Made by a program: the position numbers and the translations under genes. Positions 11,775 to 22,771 of a stretch of 64,000 bases of DNA are shown here, piece after piece (position 1 is the first letter of the stretch; each line of letters begins with the position of its first letter). Origin of the DNA: Malus domestica (Eukaryota; Streptophyta; Magnoliopsida; Rosales; Rosaceae). The stretch covers positions 27,390,501 through 27,454,500 of the forward strand of contig NC_091665.1 in assembly GCF_042453785.1 (NCBI RefSeq), read 5' to 3'. Below the pieces are notes generated by a model. The model worked only from the letters and a program-made list of their open reading frames with translations, was not told the DNA's origin and made no database searches.

Positions 11775-13407
11775 CTAGCTCTGGATGGCGTCTTGAAACA
11801 CGACGCAGTTGTTAGTCATGTGTTTGCTTGAGTCATGGTATTTGCAATATACTTTTCCTTTCAGTTCTTCGACCTTAGGGATGTTATGCCCAGGCTGGAG
11901 TTTGATAATCTTGGCCAGTAGCAGCTGGTCGAAGATGGCGTCAGCCTTAGTGATATCGAACGTATATACCTTCGACGTTTTGACAGTTTCTTCGGATACC
12001 GGCTGAGGCTTGACATCTTTGGGATTAGCATGGGTCAACGCCTTGCATATATATGGTTTATCGATCACTATCTCGGCTGTGTCTATGCTGGCATGTTCCT
12101 CGGCTTCGGCCGAGGCATAACTGACCATGGGGTTTTTGTAGATAGTCCCCCGGGGTGGTGACTTCGAGACTTTCTCCTCTTTTAGCAAGTAATCATATTG
12201 CTCGACATGTTGAGCTAATTCGTACATATCTCTGAAGTTTGCCTCTAAGAATTTCTTCTTATACTCTACGTCTAGCCCGTTCAGGGCAAGTCTGACGAAC
12301 TTGACCTCAGAGAGCGGTACTCGGCACCAATTTCTAGCCGACTTGAACCACATGAGGTAATCCATTGGTGACTCGTCGACCGACTAACCCATTCTGGCCA
12401 ACGAAGAAACTGACACCTCCATCCCTGGTCGATAAAATTGCTCGTGGAACTTTTCAATCAGCTATTCCCAAGTTTGGATAGAATTTCTCGTGGAACTTTT
12501 CAACCAGCTCTTCCCAAGTTTGGATGGAATTCGGCAGAAGATTGATGTACCATGCAAATGTCAGCCCTGTTAACGAGAAATTGAATAGTCGTAACTTGTA
12601 AAAATCACTGTTAACATCTCCGCATTGCACGGTGAACCGAGCAACATGCTCCAATGAGGTCAAGGATGACTCTCCTGCGAAAAGGCTAAAATCTGGGATC
12701 TTGAAGCCTTTAGGGTATTCAATCGTTTCCACGTAAGCCGGATATGGATTGAAGAATTTCGGGAACTTTGGCCCCTTTTTTAAAGCCGAGTCGATCATTC
12801 TCTCGACCTCGACCACGTCAACAGACGTTTCTGGTCTGGATCCGTCAGATTTACTGCTCGATGCTCCCTACCTTTCTAAATCAATCATTCTAGGTCGAGT
12901 GATTACTGGTTCTGGATGTATTATCGGCAAAGGGTTATTCCTCGGCGAAAACTGTCTGTGATGATCAGTGGAGCTATTATCATGACCTTTGTTTAGTAAA
13001 GCGTCTCGGATATCAGGTAATATATTTCGTTGATCTCGTATTTCTGTCAATACGTCTGTCTGCCAAGTGAACCATTGCTCGAATTGTCGGGTATGGTCGT
13101 CAAGTCTTCGTCGAAAGAATGACCTGGTCGGTAGGTCAGAAGAATCACCACCGTCTTCGTCACAATCCTTCACCGTTCCTTCGACCAAAACTCCCTTGGC
13201 CGTTTTGACAAAGGTCCATGCGTCAAGTAATGGGCCGCCGAGGTAAAGCTCTTTTTCCTGGCGTGTCGCACTCGGTGTTTCAGGCGTCGAGGCAGCAGTA
13301 ATTCGTGCTTGCGACGAACCTTCTGGCCCTATGCTCTGGGCCAAAGGGTTAGCGGTAGATTTTCCCATGGCTGTTTTCTTTTTTACTGACTGTGTTTCAA
13401 CGGGCAT
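11775..13407 (-). pseudogene. Gag of the Tat element
   Basis: From a likely start at MPVETQSVKKK the minus strand encodes a charged N-terminus and the retrotransposon-gag capsid core (LRLFNFSLTGLTFAWYINLL, WEELVEKFHEKFYP, VRLALNGLDVEYKKKF). A zinc-knuckle-like CKYHDSSKHMTNNC follows near 11830. Gag would form the virus-like particle. Breaks: a stop near 12868, a roughly 43-bp tandem duplication at about 12442-12530 that repeats the FHEKFYP-coding part, and stops near 12386 and 11775. Homologous in layout to the gag at 38406-39929. Confidence 0.88.
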
Positions 13408-13430
13408 GAACTTCGTAGTTTTAGCACTGG

Positions 13431-13448
13431 GTCCTACTGGGCGTGCCA
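13431..13448 (-). promoter_or_regulatory. Primer-binding site of the Tat element
   Basis: Three bases inside the 5' LTR the minus strand reads TGGCACGCCCAGTAGGAC. It starts with the TGG that pairs with a tRNA CCA end. The gag-only element at 36.4-45.0 kb has nearly the same sequence at 37897-37914. The matching tRNA could not be identified by eye. Confidence 0.65.
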
Positions 13449-13451
13449 AAA

Positions 13452-14626
13452 TGTTAACCCTAAAAACTACTAAGCCTACGTGGCGCGTAGGCCGAGTAAC
13501 TAATGAGCTAACTACGTCTTTCAATTATGTGTGGGGCGTGCCAACTCGACGGCTGAGCTCGGTCGGTGAGTAAATTTTGCTGATGTTGCGTCGAGCGCGC
13601 TGCTGACTTTCTGATCTTGCCACTACGGCCGAGGAAGGAACAATTCTCGGCCTTCGGGTTCTAGAGCCTGAAGACAAGGCTGCTAATTCTGCAAAGTTCA
13701 CGAATCGTCGGCGCCAGGTTCGGTCACGGTGATTGTATTTGTAAGGGTAAACTCACGCCGAATCGACACCAGAGAATAGGGGCACAGATACTCAAAACAA
13801 ATGTAAGTCTTGATAGTGAAGGTTGTTCGGTCATCAGAATGCCGAACTCTGAAACCTACTTGTGAATATCCGATCATCAAACAACTCGGCGTTCAATGCG
13901 CCGAGCCCAATAATTCTGTAACATTTCACTTCGCCGGAAAGGCTAATGAGATGACCTCTGCCAATAAGGATTCGAAAATCCTTCTCGACCGAGACTTGGA
14001 TAGTTAATCAGTTGGCCTTGACGCAGTGCTATCTTCCAGACTGAAGGTGGTTCAACAGTGTTGTCTTCCAGACTGAAGATGTTTACCAGTTGCTTTCACA
14101 ATGCTGTCTTCCAGACTGAAGGTGTGTCAGCCGGAAAAGGGAGAGGAAAATAGAGTTCTCAAGATTGTTGAGAGGTTTCGCGTAGAGCGATAGGTTGCAC
14201 ATGGCAGATTTGTATGATCAGTTGAAGGGGTTTGAACGATTCTCCGAGCCTTGTATTTATAGGGCACCAACCGAATCCAAACCCTACTCGGACTAGAACT
14301 CATTCCTTCGAATCCGAACTTATCTTGGCCATCGGCCAATCCTCATTTGGCTAGGACTTTGTATTCATCCTTCCATCCGGCTGTATTCATTCTATCCTAA
14401 TTCCGTTGAGACTCATTCTTGCATCAGGATTTTGACTCCCCATTGTCCATAGGATTCATCCACTCTATCCTTACCTGGAATTCCCATCACCTAGTAGGAC
14501 TTGGCCAGACCTTGAACACGCGACCTATGGGCTGAATGCTTCCTGGGCCGAGCCACCGCATCATAAAATCTCTCGAGCCGAGACGAGTCCCTTACTCGGC
14601 CCAAACCAATATTTTGGGCCCAAACA
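13452..14626 (-). repeat. 5' LTR of the Tat element (right copy)
   Basis: TG..CA repeat matching 896-1989. It contains about 70 bp near 13820-13890 not present in the left LTR. On the minus strand it carries the TATA box listed at 14254-14261. Two or three short direct repeats of the type CTTCCAGACTGAAGGTG occur at 14034-14130. Confidence 0.92.
14254..14261 (-). promoter_or_regulatory. LTR TATA box of the Tat element
   Basis: Plus-strand tatttata, which is TATAAATA on the coding strand of the element. It lies in the 5' LTR upstream of gag, and the same box is kept in the other LTR at 1617-1624. Likely the element promoter; not provable from sequence alone. Confidence 0.5.
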
Positions 14627-14675
14627 ACCATCCTCAAGAGCATCTCGAAACAAGTTTATTATGGCAACAATCAAA
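14627..14675 (-). pseudogene. CLC-e-like pseudogene, exon piece right of the Tat insertion
   Basis: Reading minus, a splice acceptor near 14676 is followed by LIVAIINLFRDALEDG, which runs into SQDNN across the target site ACCAT at 891-895. This shows the Tat element inserted into a CLC coding exon. The N-terminal exon of the same pseudogene is at 15502-15843. Confidence 0.7.
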
Positions 14676-15140
14676 CTGTTAAGGGTAATAGAGGATCGCC
14701 ATATCACAGTGCACTCAAGGCACCAAATTAGTGATTACCATAGTGGTTAAGTAATTAGTAGATAAGACTGTTATGTAAAATTGGTAACTAGGCAATAGAC
14801 AATTATTTATATGTCTATATCCTTTTGTATAGTGCATTGTGGAAGTTAATGAGAATCATTCTTCTCATATTCATTCTCTCTCTACAAATTCTCTCTCTTT
14901 CTAAATCTGTTGATTACTGCAAGATATTAGACTTCTACACAAACCCCCAGAAGTTGGAACCAGAATCACCTGCTTCTACGTATCTCCCATGTACTTCTTT
15001 CTTAGCCACGAAGCTCCCCGTTGCAGCATCCCACCCCAGAACACATCACGTATCTCATGAACCTTCCCATTCATGTCAAAATCTCAGAAAAAAACTCAAA
15101 ACTTCATGAAAAAGCAAGCAAAAAAAAAAAGCAAAGAAAC
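14676..15140. other. No gene recognised; CLC intron remnant
   Basis: AT-rich DNA between two CLC exon pieces. The stretch 14820-14910 has the pyrimidine-rich, TCTCTCTC-type look of an LTR end, but no partner or TSD was found. It has no clear counterpart in duplication copy 2. Confidence 0.3.
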
Positions 15141-15440
15141 AATGGGTAATGAGTGACGGAACCTGAGGTTCCGACCCAAATTGGAAATGGGGGAGTAACC
15201 CGACTCCTTATAAGTTAATGGAAGGTTCCTTAACTTTCTGATGTGGTACAATTTTTCATAACCTCACGCGCCCCTCACATGTTGCAGGACTCAAGCCAAA
15301 CAGATGGACAACACACATCCTAATCTCATTAACATTTACAATTTGTGTAAAATTTCAAATAAAAGCTCAAAACTTTGCAAACAAGCAAGCAAGAAAAGCA
15401 AAAATGGACAATTGAGTAATGGATAAAAATCAAACATACA

Positions 15441-15720
15441 GAGTAGTTGAAGAGGACGACGCCGATTCCAGTGAGCAGACCCACCAAGCTTAACGACAGC
15501 ACTATCGTCTAGTTCCTTCGGCCACAGCCTTGTACTCTGTTTTCATCTTCCCCTTCTTCTTGTTCTTCTGCTTTGTCATCGAGTAGTTGAAGAGGACGAC
15601 GCCGACGTTGGTGAGCAGACCCACCAAGCTCAACGACAGCACTATCGTCCAGTTCCCTCGGCCACAACCTTGTACTATGTTTTCATCTTCCCCTTCTTCT
15701 TGTTCTTCTGCTTTGTCATC
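15441..15720 (-). repeat. 140-bp tandem duplication in CLC exon 1
   Basis: Unit 1 is 15441-15580 and unit 2 is 15581-15720, both beginning gagtagttgaagagg. The second copy encodes the CLC exon 1 end. The first is an out-of-place repeat after it. Copy 2 of the segment has only one, so the duplication is private to copy 1. Confidence 0.85.
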
Positions 15721-15843
15721 GTCATCGTTTTGTTGTTTTTGGTGTTGATTGTTCTGGTTTGGGTGTTTGATGTGGGAGAGAATAGGATGAGGGTTTTTCC
15801 CAGCGGTGATGAAGACGGAGGAGGTGGAGAGGCCAGGGAACAT
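15502..15843 (-). pseudogene. CLC-e-like pseudogene, exon 1
   Basis: Minus-strand frame begins MFPGLSTSSVFITAG, passes through an acidic linker (QNDDDDKAEEQEEGEDEN) and reaches the first CLC helix as GNWTIVLSLSLVGLLTN and VGVVLFNYS. The family continues with VHEIRDLFWDG-like sequence, but here the reading runs into the 140-bp tandem repeat. The N-terminus may start further upstream. The matching exon of copy 2 is at 45050-45429. The rest of the gene is on the far side of the Tat element. Confidence 0.78.
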
Positions 15844-16583
15844 TCATGGCGGTGGAAGTGGGCGTTGGGGAAGCGCCATATACAGCCCAGGCCTCCCCTT
15901 AGCTGCTACACCAGTTGAGCCAAATCAAGAGTTATCTTTTAATAGTAACTTATTAAATATAGTCCATGATTGGAAAATGGCATGTAGTGTATCAGATCAT
16001 ATTTTTGGTATACTGAAAAATGTTAAACTTTATTATTTATGTTGTAACACGAAATATCCAATTAGAATCCAAGATATGTCTGTATTCATAACCTATAGTT
16101 TATGCACATATGAATAACTATTCTTAACATTTGCAAATAAGAAGATGCAACTATTCATGCTAAAAAATAGTTAGGAGCACATAAATCAACATGTACTTGA
16201 TAAAATTCAAGAAATTCGTCTCGGTGATTAAGACATTTGCTACAACTGAGAACAAAAGAAGCTCCCATAAAGGAGTTGCACACTTCAATTCAGAGTGGCT
16301 GACGACATACGCCAAACTAACATATACACTTACAAAAAACGGAAACTAGACAAGGTTGTAGCTCCAATAAAGAATGCATTACGTTATGTGTCAATGTTTA
16401 CTAATTACATCAATTATTAGGTCGGTTCTTTGATTTTAATCTAAAACATAGTATGACTTCAAAGATCCCCAATATTTTATTTAATAGACTTTTCCATGCA
16501 CATCATGTAATGCAAGAAGTTTCAGGGACTAATTAAATAGCGAAAATGAGGTGATCACAAAAGCAAAATGCCTTAATTGTACC

Positions 16584-19277
16584 TAGGGGTGGTTCGGTAT
16601 GGGATCCCATACCGAAACCCTTGTCCCGATTCCCAAACCGAAATTTTCGGGAATCCCATTTTCAATACCGATCCCAAACCAAATTTTCGGGAATCCCGAA
16701 ATAGTTTCGGGATTTCGGGACAATTCGGGAATCCTGAAATGGTTTTGGGCTTTTGGACTAAATTTGACATATTAAGCTTTTGGGCTAAAATTCAACCTTT
16801 TTATATTGAAAATTTGGGCTTTTGGGCAAGCTGCCAATCTGCGGCCCAATGCCAATCTGTTGTTGGACTAAAATCTGCAATTTGTGCAGTCTGCAATGTG
16901 AATCTGTGCACAATCTGTGGCCCAATCTGTGCAGTCTGCAATGTGAGTGAATCTATGCACAATAGCTATGTGATCTGCCTATTTAATTTCTACTAATAGC
17001 ATATGTGATCATCTGCCTATTCAATTTCTACTACACATGCATGCAATAAAAATAAATTAAGTAACAAATCCAAAAGCAAAATAAAATAGTTACAAGCCAA
17101 GGTTTTAAAATAAATAAAGTAACAACCCAAAAGCAAAAAAATTAGTTACAAGCCAAAGTTTCAAAATAATTAAGTTACAAACCAAAAGCAAAAAAGCAAA
17201 GCTTAAAGTTATTGTTGGCCTCTTCGGCCATTTGATCTTGTTGATGCTTGTGGTTGCTTCCTTCTTGTTGGTACTTGTACTCTTCCCCTTGATGTAGATG
17301 ATTGAGCCCTTCCCCTTGATATTGATGGTTGAGCCCTTCCCCTTAAAATGGGTGGTCGTGGAGGTAGTGATTGATATAAACATCAGCCTAACATCACTAC
17401 CAAACAGTGAAACAGATATTCGGAAAACTTGCAATAAAAAGAAAGCAACAGTTACCTCAATCCTCTAATCAACAACCTAGTAGGTAAACCACGGTGCAAT
17501 GAAGGCTGACAAAAAAAATACAACTAATTAGATACTAGCATCAAACCACGGTGCAATCAAGACACACTATCTTTTAACGAAAATTAGGAGATGAGCAGCT
17601 CACCCCCTGACGGGTTGAGCAAAGTTGCACTCAATATAGAAAGGCAACAAGTTAAAAGAAATTTCATATACCATTTCTCATCTCATGCACATCCCTCTTA
17701 TTTTGCAGCCATTAGGATGAACAATTAAAATAAAATCAACGATCACGATAATAGGTGCAGAAAACTATGTTTCGTATGTGAGTAGGATAAGTCATCAGTC
17801 AGCTCCCACAGTGGAGAAAATAAAAGGTGCAATGAGTCATATCTTGAAGAACTATAGAAGACAATTGCCCAATGCACGGCCATGCAAACTGCCATTGCTT
17901 TTGCCGTAATACGGCCAGGAAGAATTTCTGAAAGAAGGTGACCAGGCACCGAACCAGCTCCAAGAGCAAACATCAACACAAACCTGCAAAAACCATTTCA
18001 TAATCTAGATTATCATAACAACCACACACCCAAATCTTCTATGCATATTTGCTTTATAATCTCAAAGTCATTTAAATATGGCATGTGGAAGTATAGATAT
18101 GCATGCACAATGCATTGAAGTAAAAAATCTATGCAAAATGGCGCATCGAATTATATGTTATATTCACTCAAATGTGTCAAATTTTTACAGTATCATTAGG
18201 CAAGAATTGGGTTTAAATATAGAAAAAGAAAGAAACCAGAATGGCTAACTAAAATGAATTCACTTATACCCTTTTAATTATCCCAGTGCAAGACCCATTT
18301 AAAAATTTTCATTTCACTTTCTATCAACTACTCAGTGTTCGCTATGAATGAAGGTAGGAATGCAATTTCACACTACAGTGAGAAAAATTGAATAGAAGTG
18401 AACTCTGCAAGATTGTTGTGAAAAGAAGCGAACTCTGCAAACAAAATTAATTCCAAACCCTAAATTAAATTTCAAAAGGAAGAAAAAATTAGATTTCAAA
18501 ACACTAAATTAATTACCTAATTTGGGATCGATAGTTCTGTGACTTGACTTCTGTGATCTATCTGTGCGAGAGATCGAGAGAGAAAGCGATGGTGTGGCGG
18601 TGGCTGTGTGGTGAAGGAAGGTTGGAGTGGAGAGTCATAGACGATCGGTAGTATGGAGATGAGGGCTCAGGGTCTCCAGCCAATTCCAATCCCAATTTGA
18701 ATCTAAAAATTGAAACCCTAATTTTATAAAATGCAAACAAATTCAAGAGATTGACTTACCATGAGAGAAGACGATGCCACGGTGGTTGTGGTGGAGGTGA
18801 GACTGTGAGAGAGATTGTAGAGGAGGAGGAGTGGTGGACACATAGCGGGCCGGCGACTGAGAAAGAGACCACCAACCGGAGATACGCAACCAAATTTCTT
18901 CGAGTGAGAAAAGTGAGTTTTCTTACCGCAGGGAGGCCTGGAGATGAGATGAGGGCACTCGGTGAGGGAATGGAAACGGCGGAAGTGAAAGTGAACTGTG
19001 AAAATGAAAAGTGAAATGGGAGATCAGAGTCAGACCTAAAAACAAATCAACGATACAGATTAAATCTAAAACAATGAACGGTTGAAATAATTTTCTTATA
19101 ATTAAAAAATAATATATATATATAATATTTATTTTCGGTTCGGTATGGGAATACCGAAAAAATGGAGATGCAAAACCAAATCCCATACCGAAAATTTCGG
19201 TATGGTTCGGGAATTTTGGTTTGGGATCGGGATTTTTTCGATTTGGTTTGGGATTTTTGGGATTTTTTCCAGCCCTA
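16584..19277 (-). mobile_element. hAT-type non-autonomous transposon with captured gene piece
   Basis: Ends TAGGGGTGG and CCAGCCCTA, flanked by a perfect 8-bp target duplication ATTGTACC at 16576-16583 and 19278-19285. Both are hAT traits. Both subterminal regions are rich in inverted ATACCGAAA / TTCGGGAATCCC motifs. No transposase was found. The interior holds an exon-like fragment of a sugar transporter (17820-17983, minus). The intact empty site is at 47907-47914 in the other segmental copy, so the insertion is younger than the duplication. No strand is intrinsic; the strand given is that of the captured exon. Confidence 0.9.
17820..17983 (-). pseudogene. Captured exon of a plastidic glucose transporter-like gene
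   Basis: After a typical acceptor (TTTTTGCAG) the minus strand reads VLMFALGAGSVPGHLLSEIL, PGRITAKAMAVCMAVHWAI. This corresponds to a conserved helix pair of plastidic glucose transporters of the major facilitator family (GAGPVP, SRIRAKAMA-type motif). The family continues with NFFVGL; here the reading degenerates after VHWAIVF. Upstream intron sequence seems to have been taken along, so genomic DNA was captured, not cDNA. Confidence 0.75.
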
Positions 19278-19993
19278 ATTGTACCAACTAATGAAGTTAT
19301 TTGAAGGGTTTATAATCATATTTAGAATGCTAATCATTAATCGTCTCCTTAAAGAAAAATAGGACGTGAAACCGACAAAACGTGAACACAACACTGTCAT
19401 GGACATGAGCCACTTGTTGGCCATGATAAGAGTAGTTAATCTATATGAGTCTGTATAGATTATCAATTAGGTTTCTTCTTTAAACGGATTTACAGAACGA
19501 TATCTAAATGTATATTTGCGATTTACAGTCTCACAATATAACATACCAAATATCCCGACAAACATATGACTCTGATTTCTAAATTGTAGCTTCCTTCTCA
19601 ATCTCGCATTAAGTTGACAAATTGAAAACATAAACTTGCAAACCAACTCTGATTTCTAAATTATATTTGTTGTGGTAGTACCTAATGGGCCGGGCTCATT
19701 AGGACCAGTGGCAATTTTGAAATATAACACAAATACAGCACCATTTTTGTCACAAAAAATCAAAACGAAAAATCATCGTTTTTCTACCCCAAACTATTGG
19801 CATCGCGCAGTGTCTCCGTCGTCTAATGATTTTCCTCCGAATCGGAGAAGAAAGGCAACCAAATCATGGTCCTCCGAATTCGTGGTTTTCTGATTCTTCC
19901 CGGCGCTCCTTACGCGTACTGCAGCCTGAGCACGCGGCGCTCTCGATTGATTCCGTGGTCTGATCTTCCGCGAATAGCAATCCGACGGTGGCG

Positions 19994-20141
19994 ATGGCAT
20001 CGCCGCAGAACCAATCGGCGAATGTGGATCTCTTCGATGCGTATTTACGACGGGCCGATTTTGACCGCGATGGCAGATTAGTGGCAATGAAGCCGTCGCT
20101 TTCTTCCAGGGCTCTGGCCACCCAAACAGGTCCTTGGGCAG

Positions 20142-20206
<65 letters not shown>

Positions 20207-21715
20207 GTGCGTGTGTGTGTGTATATGTTTGTGTATATATGTATATGCTTGTGTTTTTATGTATAATTGGATGTGTGTGTATGATTATATTTGTGTTCCG
20301 AATCAGATTGATTTTGAATTTTTAGTGTAATTGTAGTTGAAGTGGTAAATGTGAGCTCGGGATGTCTTAATTCTCATATGTAAGCTGAGATTTTTATTTC
20401 GTGTTAGTATAAATGCGGAATTGATGTTCAAATGGTAGAAAATAAGTAGATGAAGAATTTATACTGCTGTTAGTGAGGTTGAGAGAGTTATGTTATCAGG
20501 TCATTAATATACCTTCTGGTGTATCCGTTCAACCTGAGGTGGTAAGCAGACTTTAGAAATGTGTTATATGACCCAAGGATGGATCGAGGATTGTTTATTA
20601 CATTAGAATTGTGCAGTAGTGAAAACCTGCAGCAGAAGATGACTATGGAGTAGTTAGGATTGTCGCATACAGGGGAAATGTTCTTGGGTCAGGATCATAT
20701 CGACAAATAGGTTCTTGAAGCTGTATACTTGTTTTGCTGAAGGAATTTCCGTATAAAATGATAACCAGGGGCATATTATGTTAAATATTAATTATATGAA
20801 TGCACTTTCTCATTAGCTTGAATTGCTGAACATAACAGGCTTAATCAAGCATAATTTTATGCGAGATGCTTTGCTGCTGGATGTTCATTTGTTGCATGAT
20901 GTGTTCGTATTTTGATGTAAAAACTTACATATGCCATAGATATTTTGTAGATATAAAATTTAATTTGTGATTGGGAGTAATCTTTTGCTGGCCAATTGAC
21001 ATACGAACATCCATAAATATATACTATTAAATTGAGTCATGGCTAAATGTGTAGTCTAGATTGATAGAATGACTACCCATCATGCCACATTATCTTTGAT
21101 GGAGCAGTTTAGGGAGGGACGCCCTCTTCCAGCAGTGCTACCAAGCAATGTTATGTTTGATTTATTCAATATTTTTCAACCTGCAAATAATTACTCCAAT
21201 GCTGGCGATGTAGCCTGGAGACCTGCTTCTGGTATTCATCCATAAAACAAATCACTTTTATATTTTGAAACATGTCTTTCTTTGATGGAGAATAGTTTCT
21301 TATTTTTCACTTTAAAAGGCTTTCAACAACAGCAACTGATGCCTGGTCTGGCACCCCCAGCTGGAGGAAGGCCACCGAAGACAGTTGCTCCTTCTCATGC
21401 TGAGGAAAAGCAGCAGGCCAATTAGCGGAAACCCAGAGTACCAGAATTGGAGAAACATCTTGTAGATCAACCGAGTACAGAGGAGGTTAACTCACTGAAC
21501 TCAAAGTTCAAAGAAGCAACTGAAGCTGATAAAAAGGTACTTAGAACTTTAATGTTTCCCCAATTTTCTCATCTTCAGCAGCAAAGTTATGTTCGCATGT
21601 TACTTCCTGATAAGTGTCAAATCATAACAAATATCCCAGAGAATTGGGGAAAGAAATCTTGGATGCTAGAGAGAAAATTGAATATTTCCGGGTCAAAATG
21701 CAGTTCAGCCATCGA
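19994..21715 (+). pseudogene. EPS15-homology (EH) domain protein pseudogene, copy 1
   Basis: Exon 1 (19994-20141) begins MASPQNQSANVDLFDAY with the EF-hand-like DFDRDGR of an EH domain, then a GT donor. Later pieces: about 21085-21230 (LMEQFREGRPLPAVLPSNVM, NNYSNAGDVAWRPAS), 21319-21536 (LEKHLVDQPSTEEVNSLN, ending ATEADKK) and about 21639-21700 (KEILDAREKIEYFRVKMQ). These match the plant AtEH/Pan1 proteins of the TPLATE endocytic complex. Exon 1 has a one-base deletion after GR, plus a second near the end that copy 2 shares. A TAG interrupts the third piece near 21422. The middle exons, including the second EH domain, are missing. Confidence 0.82.
20142..20225. repeat. Compound microsatellite (CT)n (TA)n (TG)n
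   Basis: Starts at the donor of EH exon 1: a CT run, then TA, then GT-rich. The homologous place in copy 2 (50171-50205) has a much shorter run, so length has changed since duplication. Confidence 0.9.
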
Positions 21716-22771
21716 ACTTGTAATGTATCTTTTGTATTTCATTTCTTTGTGTATGCATCTCGCTTTTTCTTCATTCTTTTCTTCCTTTAGCTTGTGGCGC
21801 GACATATAATTTTCTCCTTAATTTTGGAATGTTCCTAGTCCTATTGAAGCAAAGAGCCCTATAGTTTTATCGTTGTTACAAATTTAATGATTGTATTATT
21901 AAACTGGTGCCGTGCCTTTCTCTTTTCAGCCTTAATTTGCTGTAGTTTTTTACCCTCTCCAATAATATTTGTTTCGCTGATCATTGTTTGGTGCAAACAA
22001 GAACACTGAGTTTTGCCGGTGTTAGTCCAATCGAGCCATTCATATTTTTTGCTCATTGCAGTTCAGCGACGAACAATCGCATATTTTTGTCGTGTCAAAT
22101 GTTCAAACAATCGTGTTTGGTCATGAGTTTTTTATTTTGCCCTGGCGTGGTGTAGTAATTAATGTCTATGTTTATGATATAAAGGTAAATCAAGTTTTAA
22201 AGATAACAAATAGGCTATTATACACTTGTCCGTAACTAGCGCTTTATAATGTATAAAGCATAAACAATACCAAAATAATAAAAGCCTTGCCTAGTTGTTG
22301 TCTTATTTCTTGGTCAGACAAGTGAGCTACCAAAGTACAAATTTGCCTTAAAAAGTTTTTCCTAATCACTTTCATTTGCTTCAAACTCATCACTTGATCC
22401 ACTAACTTGAGGCTCATCTCCTGATCCACCACCTTTGGAATCATCATCTTGTCTTGTTTCTTCTCCTACTTTTGGTCCCCTCGACATGAACACATGACCA
22501 AATTTGTATTTCTCAGCATCTTCCGCATACAATGGGCATATACCACAGCTTTCCACCTTCATATAGGAACCCGGGCAGAAGAAGACAACAGAGGCCTCTT
22601 TGGCAAGCTTGTAAACATCACAGTTTTTTCCTACCTCTTCACTTCTAAAGGCCTCATTCCACACATGCACGTGATGTTGGCCGTCACGGTAGTCGTAGGA
22701 TTCGCCGGGGATAAAGTACTCAGAACTGAACAGTTCATGGCTTTCACCCATGAATTTGACAATGAAATTAG

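Larger units (their letters stand above)
896..14626 (-). mobile_element. Tat-lineage Ty3/gypsy LTR retrotransposon, degenerate, with antisense gene
   Basis: A 13.7-kb element bounded by LTRs at 896-1989 and 13452-14626, both TG..CA. A perfect 5-bp target duplication ACCAT lies at 891-895 and 14627-14631. Order on the minus strand: LTR, primer-binding site, gag, linker, protease, reverse transcriptase, RNase H, a second archaeal-type RNase H, integrase, then a plus-strand gene (2508-5811), then the other LTR. The second RNase H and the extra antisense gene after integrase are traits of the Tat lineage. Every coding part carries stops or frameshifts, so it cannot encode a working machinery. It sits inside an exon of a CLC-like pseudogene. 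The right LTR holds about 70 bp near 13820-13890 that the left one lacks. Confidence 0.93.

Noticed and set aside
14820..14910. Possible copia-type LTR end
   Set aside because: TCTCTCTC-rich terminus-like sequence but no partner LTR, no target duplication and no clear TG..CA borders.
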